The translations under genes were made by a program, and so were the position numbers. From Cytobacillus firmus DS1 (lineage in GTDB: Bacteria; Bacillota; Bacilli; Bacillales; Cytobacillaceae): a stretch of DNA of 64,000 nt. The notes below the pieces were generated by a model. It did no database searches. It worked only from the letters and a program-made list of their open reading frames with translations, and was not told where the DNA came from. The DNA is taken from assembly GCF_000565285.1 (NCBI RefSeq), contig NZ_APVL01000006.1:124001-188000 (forward strand). The letters are read 5' to 3'. This document shows positions 52,014-61,352 of this stretch, in pieces (the first letter of the stretch is position 1; each line of letters starts with the position of its first letter).

Positions 52014-53165
52014 TCAATCTAATCGTTCAATAATAGTCGCATTCGCCATTCCAAGACCTTCACACATGGTCTGCAGTCCATAGCGCCCCCCTGTTCTTTC
52101 GAGTTCATGCATCATGGTGACCATCAGCCGTGCGCCGCTTCCGCCTAAAGGATGGCCGAGTGCAATGGCACCCCCATTTGGATTAAGCTTTGCCGGATCT
52201 GCTCCTGTTTCTTTCAGCCAGGCAAGCGGTACAGGAGCGAATGCTTCGTTCACTTCGAACACATCGATGTCCTCAATAGCCAATCCAGCTTTCTTTAACA
52301 CTTTCTCTGTTGCCGGTATCGGTCCAGTGAGCATTAAAGCAGGATCCGAGCCCACTACTGTACGCGCCAGTATTCTGAACCTCGGTTTCAATCCAAGCTC
52401 CTCTGCCTTTTCACGTGACATAATTAGCAGTGCTGCTGCTCCATCACTAATTTGACTGGAATTTCCTGCATGAATCAATCCATTCTCTTTAAAAACAGTT
52501 TTTAAGCTTGCCAATGCTTCCAGAGAGGTTTCCTTTCTCGGTCCAGCGTCTTCTGTTACCGTCAAAAGCTGTCCATCAGACATTGTCACATCCAATGGTT
52601 CAATCTCTCTCTCAAATCGGCCTTCAGCCTGGGCATTTAAAGCCTTCTGATGGCTCTCAAATGAATAGCGGTCCAGTTCTTCTCTTGTAAAGCCATATTT
52701 TTCAGCAATGCGTTCAGCTGACAAGCCCTGGTGGATGATTTCATGTCTGTCTGTCAGTTTTTCACTGAACCCAGCCCCCTGATAGCTTGATCCGATAGGG
52801 ACACGGGACATGCTTTCGACTCCGCCTGCGATCACAATCTCCATATCTCCGGCTAGAATCGCCTGAGCTGCAAAATGGACTGCCTGCTGGCTGGACCCGC
52901 ATTGGCGATCAATGGTTGTTCCCGGTACTTCAATAGGAAACCCTGCTATCAATGCAGCGACCCTTGCAATATCCCCTGTTTGTTCTCCTATTTGCGAGAC
53001 ACAGCCAAGAATGACATCATCAATCATTTCAGGATTCAGTCCTGCTCGTTTCACAAGTGCCTTTAACGCTTCTGCAGCCAAATCATCCGCCCTGATGTCC
53101 TTTAGTAAGCCGTTTTTTCTTCCTACTGGTGTTCTGACCCCTTCGACAATGACAGCCTCACGCAT
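52014..53165 (-). CDS. Acetyl-CoA acyltransferase (thiolase)
   Basis: A 383-residue thiolase: catalytic C89 in IDRQCGSSQQAV, ALGHPLGGSGARL (His) and a second cysteine in MCEGLGMANA. Cleaves 3-ketoacyl-CoA or condenses acetyl-CoA. 14 bases before the ligase gene and 12 after the dehydrogenase gene, a tight operon. Confidence 0.94.
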   Translation of the reverse strand: MREAVIVEGVRTPVGRKNGLLKDIRADDLAAEALKALVKRAGLNPEMIDDVILGCVSQIGEQTGDIARVAALIAGFPIEVPGTTIDRQCGSSQQAVHFAAQAILAGDMEIVIAGGVESMSRVPIGSSYQGAGFSEKLTDRHEIIHQGLSAERIAEKYGFTREELDRYSFESHQKALNAQAEGRFEREIEPLDVTMSDGQLLTVTEDAGPRKETSLEALASLKTVFKENGLIHAGNSSQISDGAAALLIMSREKAEELGLKPRFRILARTVVGSDPALMLTGPIPATEKVLKKAGLAIEDIDVFEVNEAFAPVPLAWLKETGADPAKLNPNGGAIALGHPLGGSGARLMVTMMHELERTGGRYGLQTMCEGLGMANATIIERLD

Positions 53166-53177
53166 GCTTTCTCCTCC

Positions 53178-54323
53178 TTATAAACCAATGTTCTTCGCAA
53201 TAATGGTTTTCATGATTTCATTTGTACCTGCATAAATGCTGGCAACTGGTATATCCCTGTATCTCCTTGCAATCTCGTATTCTTCCATATAGCCATACCC
53301 GCCATGAAGCTGCATGCATTCAGCTGCAATCTTACGGGCATTTTCTGTCAGCTTCCATTTCGCCATGGAGACCTTTGTAACCACATCTATTCCTGCCATA
53401 TGCTCTGTGATCAATTGATCAAGGAACACCCTTCCCATCTCAATATCTGTTGCCATTTCTGCTATTTTAAATTGAGTGTTCTGAAACTGGCTGACCGGTT
53501 TTCCGAATGCCTCGCGATTCTTTACATAATTTATTGTTAAATTAAGCATTTCCTCTGCAGCCACCTGGGCAGCAATTGCCACGACAAGCCTTTCCTGCTG
53601 CAGCTTTTCCATTAAATATAGAAAACCTTTTCCTTCTTCGCCGATCAGGTTTTCTTTCGGAATTCTGCAATCTTCAAAAATTAACTCTGCCGTATCCTGA
53701 CAATGAAGACCGACCTTGTTTAATTTCCTCCCTCTTGAAAACCCCTCTGTTCCCCTCTCGACCGCAAGCAGGCTTACGCCTTTATGCCCTGGGACGGCAT
53801 GGGGATCTGTTTTACAGGCTATGATGATTAAATCGGAATGAATTCCGTTGGTAATAAAGGTCTTTTCTCCATTCACTATGTAATGGCCCCCATCAAGCCT
53901 TGCTGTCGTTCTGATGCCTGCTAAGTCAGATCCGGCTCCAGGTTCAGTCATGGCTATCGCCGTAATGATTTCACCCGCTGCACACTTTGGCAGCCACTTT
54001 TCCTTTTGTTCATCGGTTCCATAAGCAGTAATGTATGGGACGACGATATCATTGTGGAGCCCAATTCCCACCATGCCGGACCCAACCCGTTCAAGTTCTT
54101 CATTAATTATGACTGAGAAGCCCCAATCCACATTACTTCCGCCATATTTTTCGTCTATATCAGGGCATAAAAAACCATGCTCCCCCATCTTGCGCCAAAA
54201 TTCACGGGGAATGATTCTATCCTCTTCCCATTTTTCATAGTTCGGATAGGCTTCTTTCTCTATGAACTTACGCAGAGATTCTCTAAAAATTTCATGCTCT
54301 TCCTGCAGATATGACGCTGACAT
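53178..54323 (-). CDS. Acyl-CoA dehydrogenase
   Basis: A 381-residue FAD enzyme that oxidises acyl-CoA to enoyl-CoA. AIAMTEPGAGSDLAGIRTTA and FITNGIHSDLII lie in the middle domain, LQQERLVVAIAAQVAAEEM after it; the C-terminal base glutamate is in GGYGYMEEYEIARRYRD. ATG 54323 (MSAS) follows CGGAGG; the frame extends 11 codons upstream without a site. Confidence 0.94.
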   Translation of the reverse strand: MSASYLQEEHEIFRESLRKFIEKEAYPNYEKWEEDRIIPREFWRKMGEHGFLCPDIDEKYGGSNVDWGFSVIINEELERVGSGMVGIGLHNDIVVPYITAYGTDEQKEKWLPKCAAGEIITAIAMTEPGAGSDLAGIRTTARLDGGHYIVNGEKTFITNGIHSDLIIIACKTDPHAVPGHKGVSLLAVERGTEGFSRGRKLNKVGLHCQDTAELIFEDCRIPKENLIGEEGKGFLYLMEKLQQERLVVAIAAQVAAEEMLNLTINYVKNREAFGKPVSQFQNTQFKIAEMATDIEMGRVFLDQLITEHMAGIDVVTKVSMAKWKLTENARKIAAECMQLHGGYGYMEEYEIARRYRDIPVASIYAGTNEIMKTIIAKNIGL

Positions 54324-54479
54324 ATTATGAACCTCCGAAACTAAATTTTTTTTCATAACACAAAGTAATAACCACCGCCTATGTAAAGGCTTACAATTAT
54401 ATTGTATAATAATTATCTATATTTTTTGAACATTTAAAATTCATTTTCTTAAAAAACCTTTCTTTTAAGGTCCAATTAG

Positions 54480-55247
54480 CTATTTCGGCTGCATGCGGAT
54501 GCCTCCATCCAGCCTGATTGTTTCTCCATTTAGCATCGGATTTACTAAAATACTTTCAGCCAGCCTGGCATACTCCTCTGGATATCCCAGTCTTGAAGGA
54601 AAAGGCACCATTTTTCCCAATGAATCCCTTGCATCCTGAGGCAGTGATTCAAACATTGGAGTGTTAAACAGCCCGGGGGCAATTGTCATCACACGAATCC
54701 CATAACCCGCCAGCTCTCTGGCGATCGGCAGGGTCATGCCAACCACTCCGCCTTTGGATGCACTATATGCTGCCTGGCCAATTTGTCCTTCAAAAGCTGC
54801 GACTGAAGCCGTATTAATAATCACACCTCTTTCACCTTGATCATTCGGATCATTCTTTGCCATTTGTTCAGCAGCCAGACGAATGACATTAAAAGTCCCG
54901 ACCAGATTTATGATTATGACCTTTTGGAACATGTCCAGAGAATGGACGCCTTTTCGGCCCAGCAGCTTTGCGGCAATTCCGATGCCGGCGCAGTTAACTG
55001 CAGTATTGATGCTGCCAAATTGTTCAGAAGCAAATGCCACTGCCTTCTGTACGTCTTCTTCTTTTGTTACATCCGTTTTCAAAAAAAGAACATTTTCTCC
55101 CAGTTCCGTGATAAGATGAGCGGCTCGGTCTTCCGCCAAATCGGCAATGAGGACTTTTCCGCCATATCCGGCTATTTTTCTCACTGTCGCCTCTCCAAGC
55201 CCCGAGGCACCGCCCGTGATTATGGCTTTGCATTCTTTCACTTCCAT
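54480..55247 (-). CDS. 3-hydroxyacyl-CoA dehydrogenase of SDR type (HSD10-like)
   Basis: A 255-residue short-chain dehydrogenase: TGGASGLGEATV (NAD binding), NCAGIGIA, serine and YSASK catalytic residues, and C-terminal NGETIRLDGGIRM. Resembles 17-beta-HSD10/2-methyl-3-hydroxybutyryl-CoA dehydrogenase. ATG 55247 follows AAAGGAGG; the longer upstream frame is spurious. A gap of 156 bases with a weak terminator separates it from the acyl-CoA dehydrogenase, so its co-transcription is uncertain. Confidence 0.92.
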   Translation of the reverse strand: MEVKECKAIITGGASGLGEATVRKIAGYGGKVLIADLAEDRAAHLITELGENVLFLKTDVTKEEDVQKAVAFASEQFGSINTAVNCAGIGIAAKLLGRKGVHSLDMFQKVIIINLVGTFNVIRLAAEQMAKNDPNDQGERGVIINTASVAAFEGQIGQAAYSASKGGVVGMTLPIARELAGYGIRVMTIAPGLFNTPMFESLPQDARDSLGKMVPFPSRLGYPEEYARLAESILVNPMLNGETIRLDGGIRMQPK

Positions 55248-55354
55248 AATAGACCTCCTTTTATTAATCTGGTATTCTATAAAGTCATTTCCATTTAGAA
55301 TGGTGGTTTTCCTGCTAGCTGGCTGATTATTTATCAATTCCTTGTAATTGCACA

Positions 55355-55383
55355 AAAAAAACAGCTCCTTTTCAGAAGCTGTC
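55355..55383 (-). terminator. Terminator of the ytr-like/sigma operon
   Basis: ACAGCT (55361-55366) pairs with AGCTGT (55377-55382) with extra bases, and eight T follow on the minus strand. Confidence 0.78.
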
Positions 55384-55386
55384 TTT

Positions 55387-55908
55387 CTATGCCAAATTTC
55401 GATCAGCAAGAATTTCTCTCAGATGCTGCCTGACCCGATATAATTTTGTTTTGACAGTGTTTTGGTTGAGATGGAGAATCTCCGCAATTTCTCTTTCCTT
55501 CAGGCCATGCTTTGTTTTAAGAAGGAAAACCCTTTTCTGTTCTTGGGAAAGGGTATCCACATAAGCGTATATCTGCTCCTGAAGCATATTGATCTCTGCT
55601 TCCTGCCCGGTATCGCTGTACCTGCTTTCCATGCAGTTCTCAAAATCAATGGAATCCTGTATCCTCTCATTAGTCCTTCTTTCTTTTCGCACAAAATCTA
55701 TTGCAGTTCTGGTGGCAATTGATGATAACCATGATCCCAGCTTATCCTGATTTTCTATGCTGTCCATTTTTTTATACGCCTTGATCAGTGTTTCCTGTAC
55801 AACATCCTGTGCAAGATAATGATCCCGGGTAATGCTATAAGCAATATGATAAAGCCGCTTATTGTAGAGTCTGCAGATTTCCCTCATATCCATTGAAGGT
55901 TTTATCAC
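55387..55908 (-). CDS. ECF-type RNA polymerase sigma factor
   Basis: A 173-residue sigma-70 family factor with region 2 (YNKRLYHIAYSITRDHYLAQ and DVVQETLIKAYKKM) and region 4 (GLKEREIAEILHLNQNTVKT). Starts at GTG 55908 after GAGGGGG. It follows the permease gene by 33 bases on the same strand, and is the last gene of the ABC operon. No anti-sigma gene with a zinc-finger motif is adjacent, which is unusual for ECF factors. Confidence 0.9.
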   Translation of the reverse strand: MIKPSMDMREICRLYNKRLYHIAYSITRDHYLAQDVVQETLIKAYKKMDSIENQDKLGSWLSSIATRTAIDFVRKERRTNERIQDSIDFENCMESRYSDTGQEAEINMLQEQIYAYVDTLSQEQKRVFLLKTKHGLKEREIAEILHLNQNTVKTKLYRVRQHLREILADRNLA

Positions 55909-55941
55909 TGTAATCCCCCTCTCCTGTAAATTTCCCCTGTA

Positions 55942-57897
55942 TTATTGAAGCCGCTCTTTTATAAAGTCCGGTACTGTTTTTTCAGTGTAGCTCTTAATAT
56001 CCATTGTTCTTTGTTCATCAAAATAGAATGCAATTATATAGTCCCCTTCAATGTATCCATTTGAATTTCTCAAACTGCTTTCTATTTGTTCTTTATCTGT
56101 AATTTTGATTGAAGATTTACTGTCAGACATCTTTTCAAAAACTTCCTCATATGAGTACCCTGCCGCAAAGTTGATATCGATATCCTTCGCTTTTGCAGCC
56201 ACCGCATATGAAATATCATTGCTATTCACTTTTGCATCATTCAGCAATGACTTTTTTTCCAGCCATTCCTCAAATCTTATATAAGAAGGATTCCAAGTCA
56301 TATAAGCTTTTTGGCTGTCATTATAATAAATCTCAATATGCGCATATGGCTCGTCGATTCCCTGAAGCTCCTCATAGGAAGCAGTATCCACTTCCTCAGT
56401 CAATATCTCAACAGCTTCTTTTAGGTCTCCTTTGTCTGTAATGACTGCCCGCTTTGTAACTGGTCCTGATGGAGTAATCGTGATTTTCGAAGTTTCATCT
56501 GCTGATACCTGATAGATTTCATTTGTTGCCATTTTATATTCATCCGATTCATAAATGAGCTTAAGAAATGGCTTGTATTCCTTTTTATTAATCCTGTAAT
56601 CGCGGACTAGCTTTTCGCCATTTTTCAGTTCATACACGATAAAAACTGAATCACGGCCAGGAATCTGCGCCAGTCTGTTTTCACCTTTGATAATCGTCTC
56701 ATGAAATCTTCTGACCAAATCAATATTCTCGTATTCTTTCAGATATAATGGTTCCTCATGATCGTTATCACTATAAAGGTAATAACTCTCGCTGAAATGA
56801 ACCCGTTCAATTTCATTGCTATGCGGTATCCTTTTTTCATACTGAGTCAAGTCGAATTGGAATAAGATCAATAAAGCCGCCATTATGGCTGTATATACCA
56901 TTAATCCTTTTACATGAATGGTCACTCGCCATGATTTCTGGAGAACCATTTCGGCCGCCGCATATCCAATCAATGCTCCAAACACATATCCCGCCGTAAT
57001 CCAGGTCATGCCGCCCTGCATCTCACCGAAATAACCGCCCCCAAGAAGCATCGTGCAAAACGTCACACAAAATTTAAATATGGGCTTTGTTATCGGAAAA
57101 ACTAGCGCGTGGGAGACAGCCTCCATTCTTCTCCTTTTATATATCTGCAATCCAAGAAAATATAGAGACACAATAAGTATGAGATAAATGGCAGCCTCCA
57201 CAATTGACGGTGTACGCATATTCATCTGAGTAAATGCAATCAAGGGAGAGAACTTTTCGAATTTGCTTTCCATATAATATTGGCCTGGATAGCCGAATAA
57301 ATAGAATGGCAAATTAATAGAAACTAAAACGATCAGGCCAACAGGGAGCAAGAGAAAAATATACGTTAAGACACCCTGTACCGCTGATAATCCCGTCAGC
57401 ATTCCCACAGAAACACCTGCAAGGTAAATCACAATATTAAATAAAAGCGTGATGCCCACCCAATTAATGATCTCCCACACTGAATAAAAATCCTGCAAAT
57501 TCAATGGCTGGTAAAGAACTAGAACAATCAAAGCAATGAGTAAAACCGGCAAAATTAAGAGTATGATTCCTGTTAATGCATATTGATGGAAAATGGATTC
57601 CCTTTTAACCGGTAGACTGTGCATTAAATCGCTATATTGTTTTACCTGTGTATACCTGAATAAGAACACAGATAAGGCCACCGGTACTGATATACTAAAA
57701 ATAAATTGGAGCTGGAAGTTGTATTGAAACAGATTGTCAATGTCTAGGAATTTCTGCTGTTCCTCTGAAGAATTCATTATGATATCAAGAGGAATGGCAA
57801 AGAACAGACCGAGAAAATACACAATGGAAACCCAGCCGACACTTCTGAAGATCGTTTTTAAAATTTCCCTTTTAATCAAGGATGTTTTGGACTGCAT
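55942..57897 (-). CDS. ABC transporter permease of YtrC/YtrD (DUF6449) type
   Basis: A 651-residue membrane protein: about eight to ten helices in residues 10-350, then a C-terminal extracytoplasmic domain of about 300 residues (from YEKRIPHSNEIERVHF). It has two extra segments (QIPGRDSVFIVYELKNGEKL, and repeated YEELQGIDEPYAHIEIYYND). Partner of the ATPase YtrB in ABC exporters of the acetoin/cell-wall-antibiotic response in B. subtilis. The ATG at 57897 follows GGGGGAT by 8 bases. Confidence 0.82.
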   Translation of the reverse strand: MQSKTSLIKREILKTIFRSVGWVSIVYFLGLFFAIPLDIIMNSSEEQQKFLDIDNLFQYNFQLQFIFSISVPVALSVFLFRYTQVKQYSDLMHSLPVKRESIFHQYALTGIILLILPVLLIALIVLVLYQPLNLQDFYSVWEIINWVGITLLFNIVIYLAGVSVGMLTGLSAVQGVLTYIFLLLPVGLIVLVSINLPFYLFGYPGQYYMESKFEKFSPLIAFTQMNMRTPSIVEAAIYLILIVSLYFLGLQIYKRRRMEAVSHALVFPITKPIFKFCVTFCTMLLGGGYFGEMQGGMTWITAGYVFGALIGYAAAEMVLQKSWRVTIHVKGLMVYTAIMAALLILFQFDLTQYEKRIPHSNEIERVHFSESYYLYSDNDHEEPLYLKEYENIDLVRRFHETIIKGENRLAQIPGRDSVFIVYELKNGEKLVRDYRINKKEYKPFLKLIYESDEYKMATNEIYQVSADETSKITITPSGPVTKRAVITDKGDLKEAVEILTEEVDTASYEELQGIDEPYAHIEIYYNDSQKAYMTWNPSYIRFEEWLEKKSLLNDAKVNSNDISYAVAAKAKDIDINFAAGYSYEEVFEKMSDSKSSIKITDKEQIESSLRNSNGYIEGDYIIAFYFDEQRTMDIKSYTEKTVPDFIKERLQ

Positions 57898-58768
57898 ATC
57901 CAATATCCCCCATTTCGTAAATGAAAATCTCCTCTAATGTTAGGGGAAGCATATCGAAAATCACTGGTTTAAATTGTTCAACGTATGACGATATTTCCTT
58001 TGCATCTCCCTTTACAATGCAGATCATAATGCTGCCTCTTTTTTCTTTATGGAGTATTTTCAGCGGATCGAAAAGGGCTGGTACAGGCCCTTTAAAGGCA
58101 ACTTGGATTTTATGTGTATCTGTTTTAAGGTCATCGAGATCTTTTTCCAGAATCATACGCCCATTATGCATAATGCCTATAAAATCACATAGATCTTCAA
58201 CTTCGCGCAAATTATGAGAAGAAATAAGAATTGTCATTTCTCTTTCAGCAACCTCATCGATCAGCAGGCTTTTCACTTTTTTTCTCATGACAGGGTCAAG
58301 CCCGTCCATAGGCTCATCCAAAATTAACACTTCCGGCCTGGCAGACAAAGCAAGGATAAATGCAGCCTGCCTCTGAATGCCTTTTGAGAATCTATGGATC
58401 TTTTTATGTATATCGATTTCAAAAATGGCAGCCAGTTCTTCAAAGCGTTCTTCATCCCACCTGCTGTAAATATTTTTATAAAATTGCGCCATCTGTTTAA
58501 CTGTATATTGAGGCAGAAAATAGGGATGATCCTGAATAAAAAAGATCTTATCTTTCATTTGCGGGTTTTCAAACACCGGCTGGCCGTCAATAGCAATGGA
58601 CCCTTCGTCCTCTGCATAAATGCCTGCCAAAAGCTTTAAAAGTGTTGTTTTTCCGGCTCCATTGGAACCAAGCAAGCCGTATATGGACCCTTTATTCACT
58701 TCGATGCAGATATTTTCGACAGCATCCATCTCCTCTAAAGATTTTCGCACATTACGGATTTTGATCAT
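57872..58768 (-). CDS. ABC transporter ATP-binding protein (YtrB-like)
   Basis: A 298-residue ATPase: GSNGAGKTTLLKLLAGIY (Walker A), FSKGIQRQAAFI (signature), VLILDEPMDGLDP (Walker B) and ISSHNLREVEDL (switch). Overlaps the permease start by 26 bases and the GntR gene by 17 bases, so all are one operon. Homologous in design to B. subtilis YtrB, but not assigned to a specific substrate. Confidence 0.9.
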   Translation of the reverse strand: MIKIRNVRKSLEEMDAVENICIEVNKGSIYGLLGSNGAGKTTLLKLLAGIYAEDEGSIAIDGQPVFENPQMKDKIFFIQDHPYFLPQYTVKQMAQFYKNIYSRWDEERFEELAAIFEIDIHKKIHRFSKGIQRQAAFILALSARPEVLILDEPMDGLDPVMRKKVKSLLIDEVAEREMTILISSHNLREVEDLCDFIGIMHNGRMILEKDLDDLKTDTHKIQVAFKGPVPALFDPLKILHKEKRGSIMICIVKGDAKEISSYVEQFKPVIFDMLPLTLEEIFIYEMGDIGYAVQNILD

Positions 58769-59150
58769 CTTCTATCCCTCCCCCTATAGCTGCTTCTATT
58801 TCCTGTATGAGCTTGAATAATTCATTTTTTGTGATTCCAAGGTATATAGCTTCTGATAAAAGCTTTGAAAGTTCATTTTTCACTTTTTCTATTTTTTCGC
58901 TGTTCAGATTGGGTGTCGCTGCACTTACAAAACTGCCCTTCCCTTTTATTGAATAAATATAGCCCTGGGACTCAAGCTCCCTATATGCTTTCTGAATGGT
59001 ATTAGGATTGATCGTCAGCTGCTGGGCCAGAGTTCGAACGGAAGGCAGCTGTTCATCTGCTGTTAAAACCTCTGTGATGATCAGCTCTTTAAGCCGCTCA
59101 ACCAGCTGTTCATATATAGGTTTTCGGCTCCTTACATCCAATTCAAACAT
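58752..59150 (-). CDS. GntR-family repressor (YtrA-like)
   Basis: A 132-residue GntR/YtrA regulator: DNA-binding domain residues 10-70 (QLVERLKELIITEVLTADEQ, TINPNTIQKAYRELESQGYI), and a short C-terminal helical tail (KLLSEAIYLGITKNELFKLI), the YtrA subfamily's hallmark. First gene of the operon and likely its autorepressor: a perfect 7-base inverted repeat lies 25 bases upstream. Confidence 0.92.
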   Translation of the reverse strand: MFELDVRSRKPIYEQLVERLKELIITEVLTADEQLPSVRTLAQQLTINPNTIQKAYRELESQGYIYSIKGKGSFVSAATPNLNSEKIEKVKNELSKLLSEAIYLGITKNELFKLIQEIEAAIGGGIEDDQNP

Positions 59151-59174
59151 GCTTACCCTCCCACCTGTATGTAG

Positions 59175-59195
59175 TGTACTATGATTCCTAGTACA
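59175..59195. promoter_or_regulatory. GntR (YtrA-type) operator
   Basis: TGTACTA-N7-TAGTACA, perfect arms, lies just upstream of the GntR gene; the outer bases extend it to AGTGTA-N13-TACAGT, near the YtrA-site pattern I recall. Confidence 0.7.
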
Positions 59196-59265
59196 GTTAA
59201 CACAGTTAGATTATATTACAAGTAATTGGAAAAGAGAAGGGGAAAATTAAAATTTTTATAAAAAG

Positions 59266-59302
59266 AAAAACTGGTTTAGCCAAAGGGCCAAACCAGTTAA
59301 AA
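59266..59302 (-). terminator. Terminator of the permease gene
   Basis: AACTGGTTT (59269-59277) and AAACCAGTT (59290-59298), followed by TTTTTC on the minus strand. Confidence 0.88.
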
Positions 59303-59308
59303 GAATCC

Positions 59309-61099
59309 TTATTTAGCAGATTTCACATTCACCGGAGGCGGAGGCAAAATCATGTTGGAACGCCTGTTATTTGTTGCAATTATATAAACAGCTGCGACTG
59401 CGATGGCAACAGCAATGAAGGAGCCGATATTGAAAATCCCTTTTTGCGAATACCAGACAATCGAGTAACCGACAGACCCTGCCAAAAGAGCATAGTAGAA
59501 GAATGGGAATAACGTTTTGCGGATGACAGCGCCTTCTTTTCCGACAAGACCCACAACAGCTGATGCAGCAACGACGTTATGGACACAAATCATGTTTCCA
59601 GCTGCTCCTCCGACTGCCTGAAGGGCTACAATCCAGGTTGCATCCACCCCAATTTGTGAGCCGACATCATATTGGAATAAAGCAAACATCATATTACTGA
59701 CTGTATTACTTCCTGCAATAAAAGCTCCAAGACCCCCGATGAAGGTGGCAAAGAACGGCCAGAATTCCCCCGCAAGAGCTGCTGCACCGTTCGCGAGTTC
59801 GATCGGCATCTGATTATAGCCTGCCTCTCCCCCGCCGGTATTGATGAAAACCTGTACCATCGGAACAGTAAAAATCAAAGCTGTTGAAGCAGCTACAGTG
59901 GTCTTTCCCGAATCTGCCCAGGCTTTTTTGTATGAGCTGGAATTCATTCCATGGATAAAATAAGTGATAACTGATACAAGAATAAAAATCGTACCCGGTA
60001 AATACAGCGGCTGGAAGCTAGAAGTAATGCCGGAATCAAAAATGTTTTCAAATTTGACCGTCCATGCCTGAAGCCACCCTAAAAATGGAAGCGATTTCAA
60101 TCTCGACAATACTAAAAACAGACCGACTAATACATAAGGAGTCCAGGCACGCATCATTGTCATGCTGCCGCTTTTGTGAGCAACTGCTTTGATTTCAAGT
60201 TTCCCGGTCCACTCAGGATCCCACTTGGATTTCTCTTCGAAATCCCAAACCTGATCCTTTGGCGGCATAAGAAAGCCTTTTTTAGCTGCAAAAACAACAA
60301 TTGCTAGGCCAGCTAATCCCCCGATCATTGATGGGAATTCAGGTCCAAGGACATTCGCGACAATAACATAAGGGATTGTCATGGCAAAAGCAGCAAAAAG
60401 TGCAAACTTCCAGATTTTTATCCCTTCCGTAAATGATTTATTTTTGCCGAAAAACCTTGTCATTAAAGCTACTACAAATAAAGGAATCAATGTGCCAGCA
60501 ATCATGTGGAGAATAGCTACTTGTCCTGCGATTTGAGTTACCAATCCAAGCAGGTTATCGGTAAGGCTCGCATTACCCGATAAACCGGTCTGAACGCCGA
60601 CAAGCATCGGTGTCCCTACAGCACCGAATGACACCGGTGTACTTTGAATGACCATCCCGGCAATAACTGCGGCCATAGCCGGAAAGCCAAGGCCCACTAA
60701 TAGCGGGACTGCTACAGCGGCCGGAGTACCAAACCCGGACGCGCCTTCAATGAAGGAACCAAACAGCCAGGCTATGATAATTACTTGTATTCGGCGGTCA
60801 GGCGATATATCTGTGAATCCCTGACGAATGGTTTTTAAACCGCCGCTTTCCTGAAGGGTATTTAGAAGCAGAATAGCGCCGAAAATAATATAAAGAAGTG
60901 TTCCGGCAACAACCAGGCCATTGATGGAAGCAGCGGCAACTTTTGCACCCGACACCTTCCAGACAAATAACGCCAGGACAACTGCTACCAGGTATGAGAT
61001 TGGCATCGCCTTACTTGCAGGCCATCTCAATCCGACAAGAAATACTGCAACTGCAATAATTGGCAATAAAGATAGTAAAGCTAACATTCCAGTACTCAA
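59309..61099 (-). CDS. L-lactate/glycolate permease family (LctP/GlcA)
   Basis: A 596-residue membrane transporter with about 13 helices. LctP signatures: [46 protein letters not shown] and [22 protein letters not shown]. Imports lactate or glycolate with protons. TTG 61099 follows AAAGGGGG by 8 bases; an upstream frame is spurious. Beside an IclR regulator and malate synthase G, so glycolate is the more likely substrate here. Confidence 0.9.
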   Translation of the reverse strand: MSTGMLALLSLLPIIAVAVFLVGLRWPASKAMPISYLVAVVLALFVWKVSGAKVAAASINGLVVAGTLLYIIFGAILLLNTLQESGGLKTIRQGFTDISPDRRIQVIIIAWLFGSFIEGASGFGTPAAVAVPLLVGLGFPAMAAVIAGMVIQSTPVSFGAVGTPMLVGVQTGLSGNASLTDNLLGLVTQIAGQVAILHMIAGTLIPLFVVALMTRFFGKNKSFTEGIKIWKFALFAAFAMTIPYVIVANVLGPEFPSMIGGLAGLAIVVFAAKKGFLMPPKDQVWDFEEKSKWDPEWTGKLEIKAVAHKSGSMTMMRAWTPYVLVGLFLVLSRLKSLPFLGWLQAWTVKFENIFDSGITSSFQPLYLPGTIFILVSVITYFIHGMNSSSYKKAWADSGKTTVAASTALIFTVPMVQVFINTGGGEAGYNQMPIELANGAAALAGEFWPFFATFIGGLGAFIAGSNTVSNMMFALFQYDVGSQIGVDATWIVALQAVGGAAGNMICVHNVVAASAVVGLVGKEGAVIRKTLFPFFYYALLAGSVGYSIVWYSQKGIFNIGSFIAVAIAVAAVYIIATNNRRSNMILPPPPVNVKSAK

Positions 61100-61166
61100 A
61101 TTACATTTCCCCCTTTGTTTTGTAATAACGAACAATGATTGCACTTTGTTGCGGATAGCAAAACAT

Positions 61167-61198
61167 GTTATATAACTATAATGGTTTTGTTATACAAC
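61167..61198. promoter_or_regulatory. Paired 10-bp palindromes upstream of the permease gene
   Basis: GTTATATAAC (61167-61176) and GTTATACAAC (61189-61198) lie 22 bases apart, about two helical turns, between the permease and IclR genes; a candidate IclR operator. Confidence 0.4.
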
Positions 61199-61308
61199 AT
61201 AGCATTAGGCTTATTTACATTATACAAAGATTTTTCATAATTTCAATAATATTTGGAAAATTAAATCTATGTATTTACACAAAAAAAATTGTATGTATAT
61301 ACAAAAAA

Positions 61309-61350
61309 ATTAGCTCAATATATCTTTTTTTCAAGATATATCGAGCTAAT
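61309..61350 (-). terminator. Terminator of the IclR gene
   Basis: ATTAGCTCAATATATCT and AGATATATCGAGCTAAT (one mismatch) form a 17-base stem; on the minus strand seven T follow. Confidence 0.88.
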
Positions 61351-61352
61351 TA

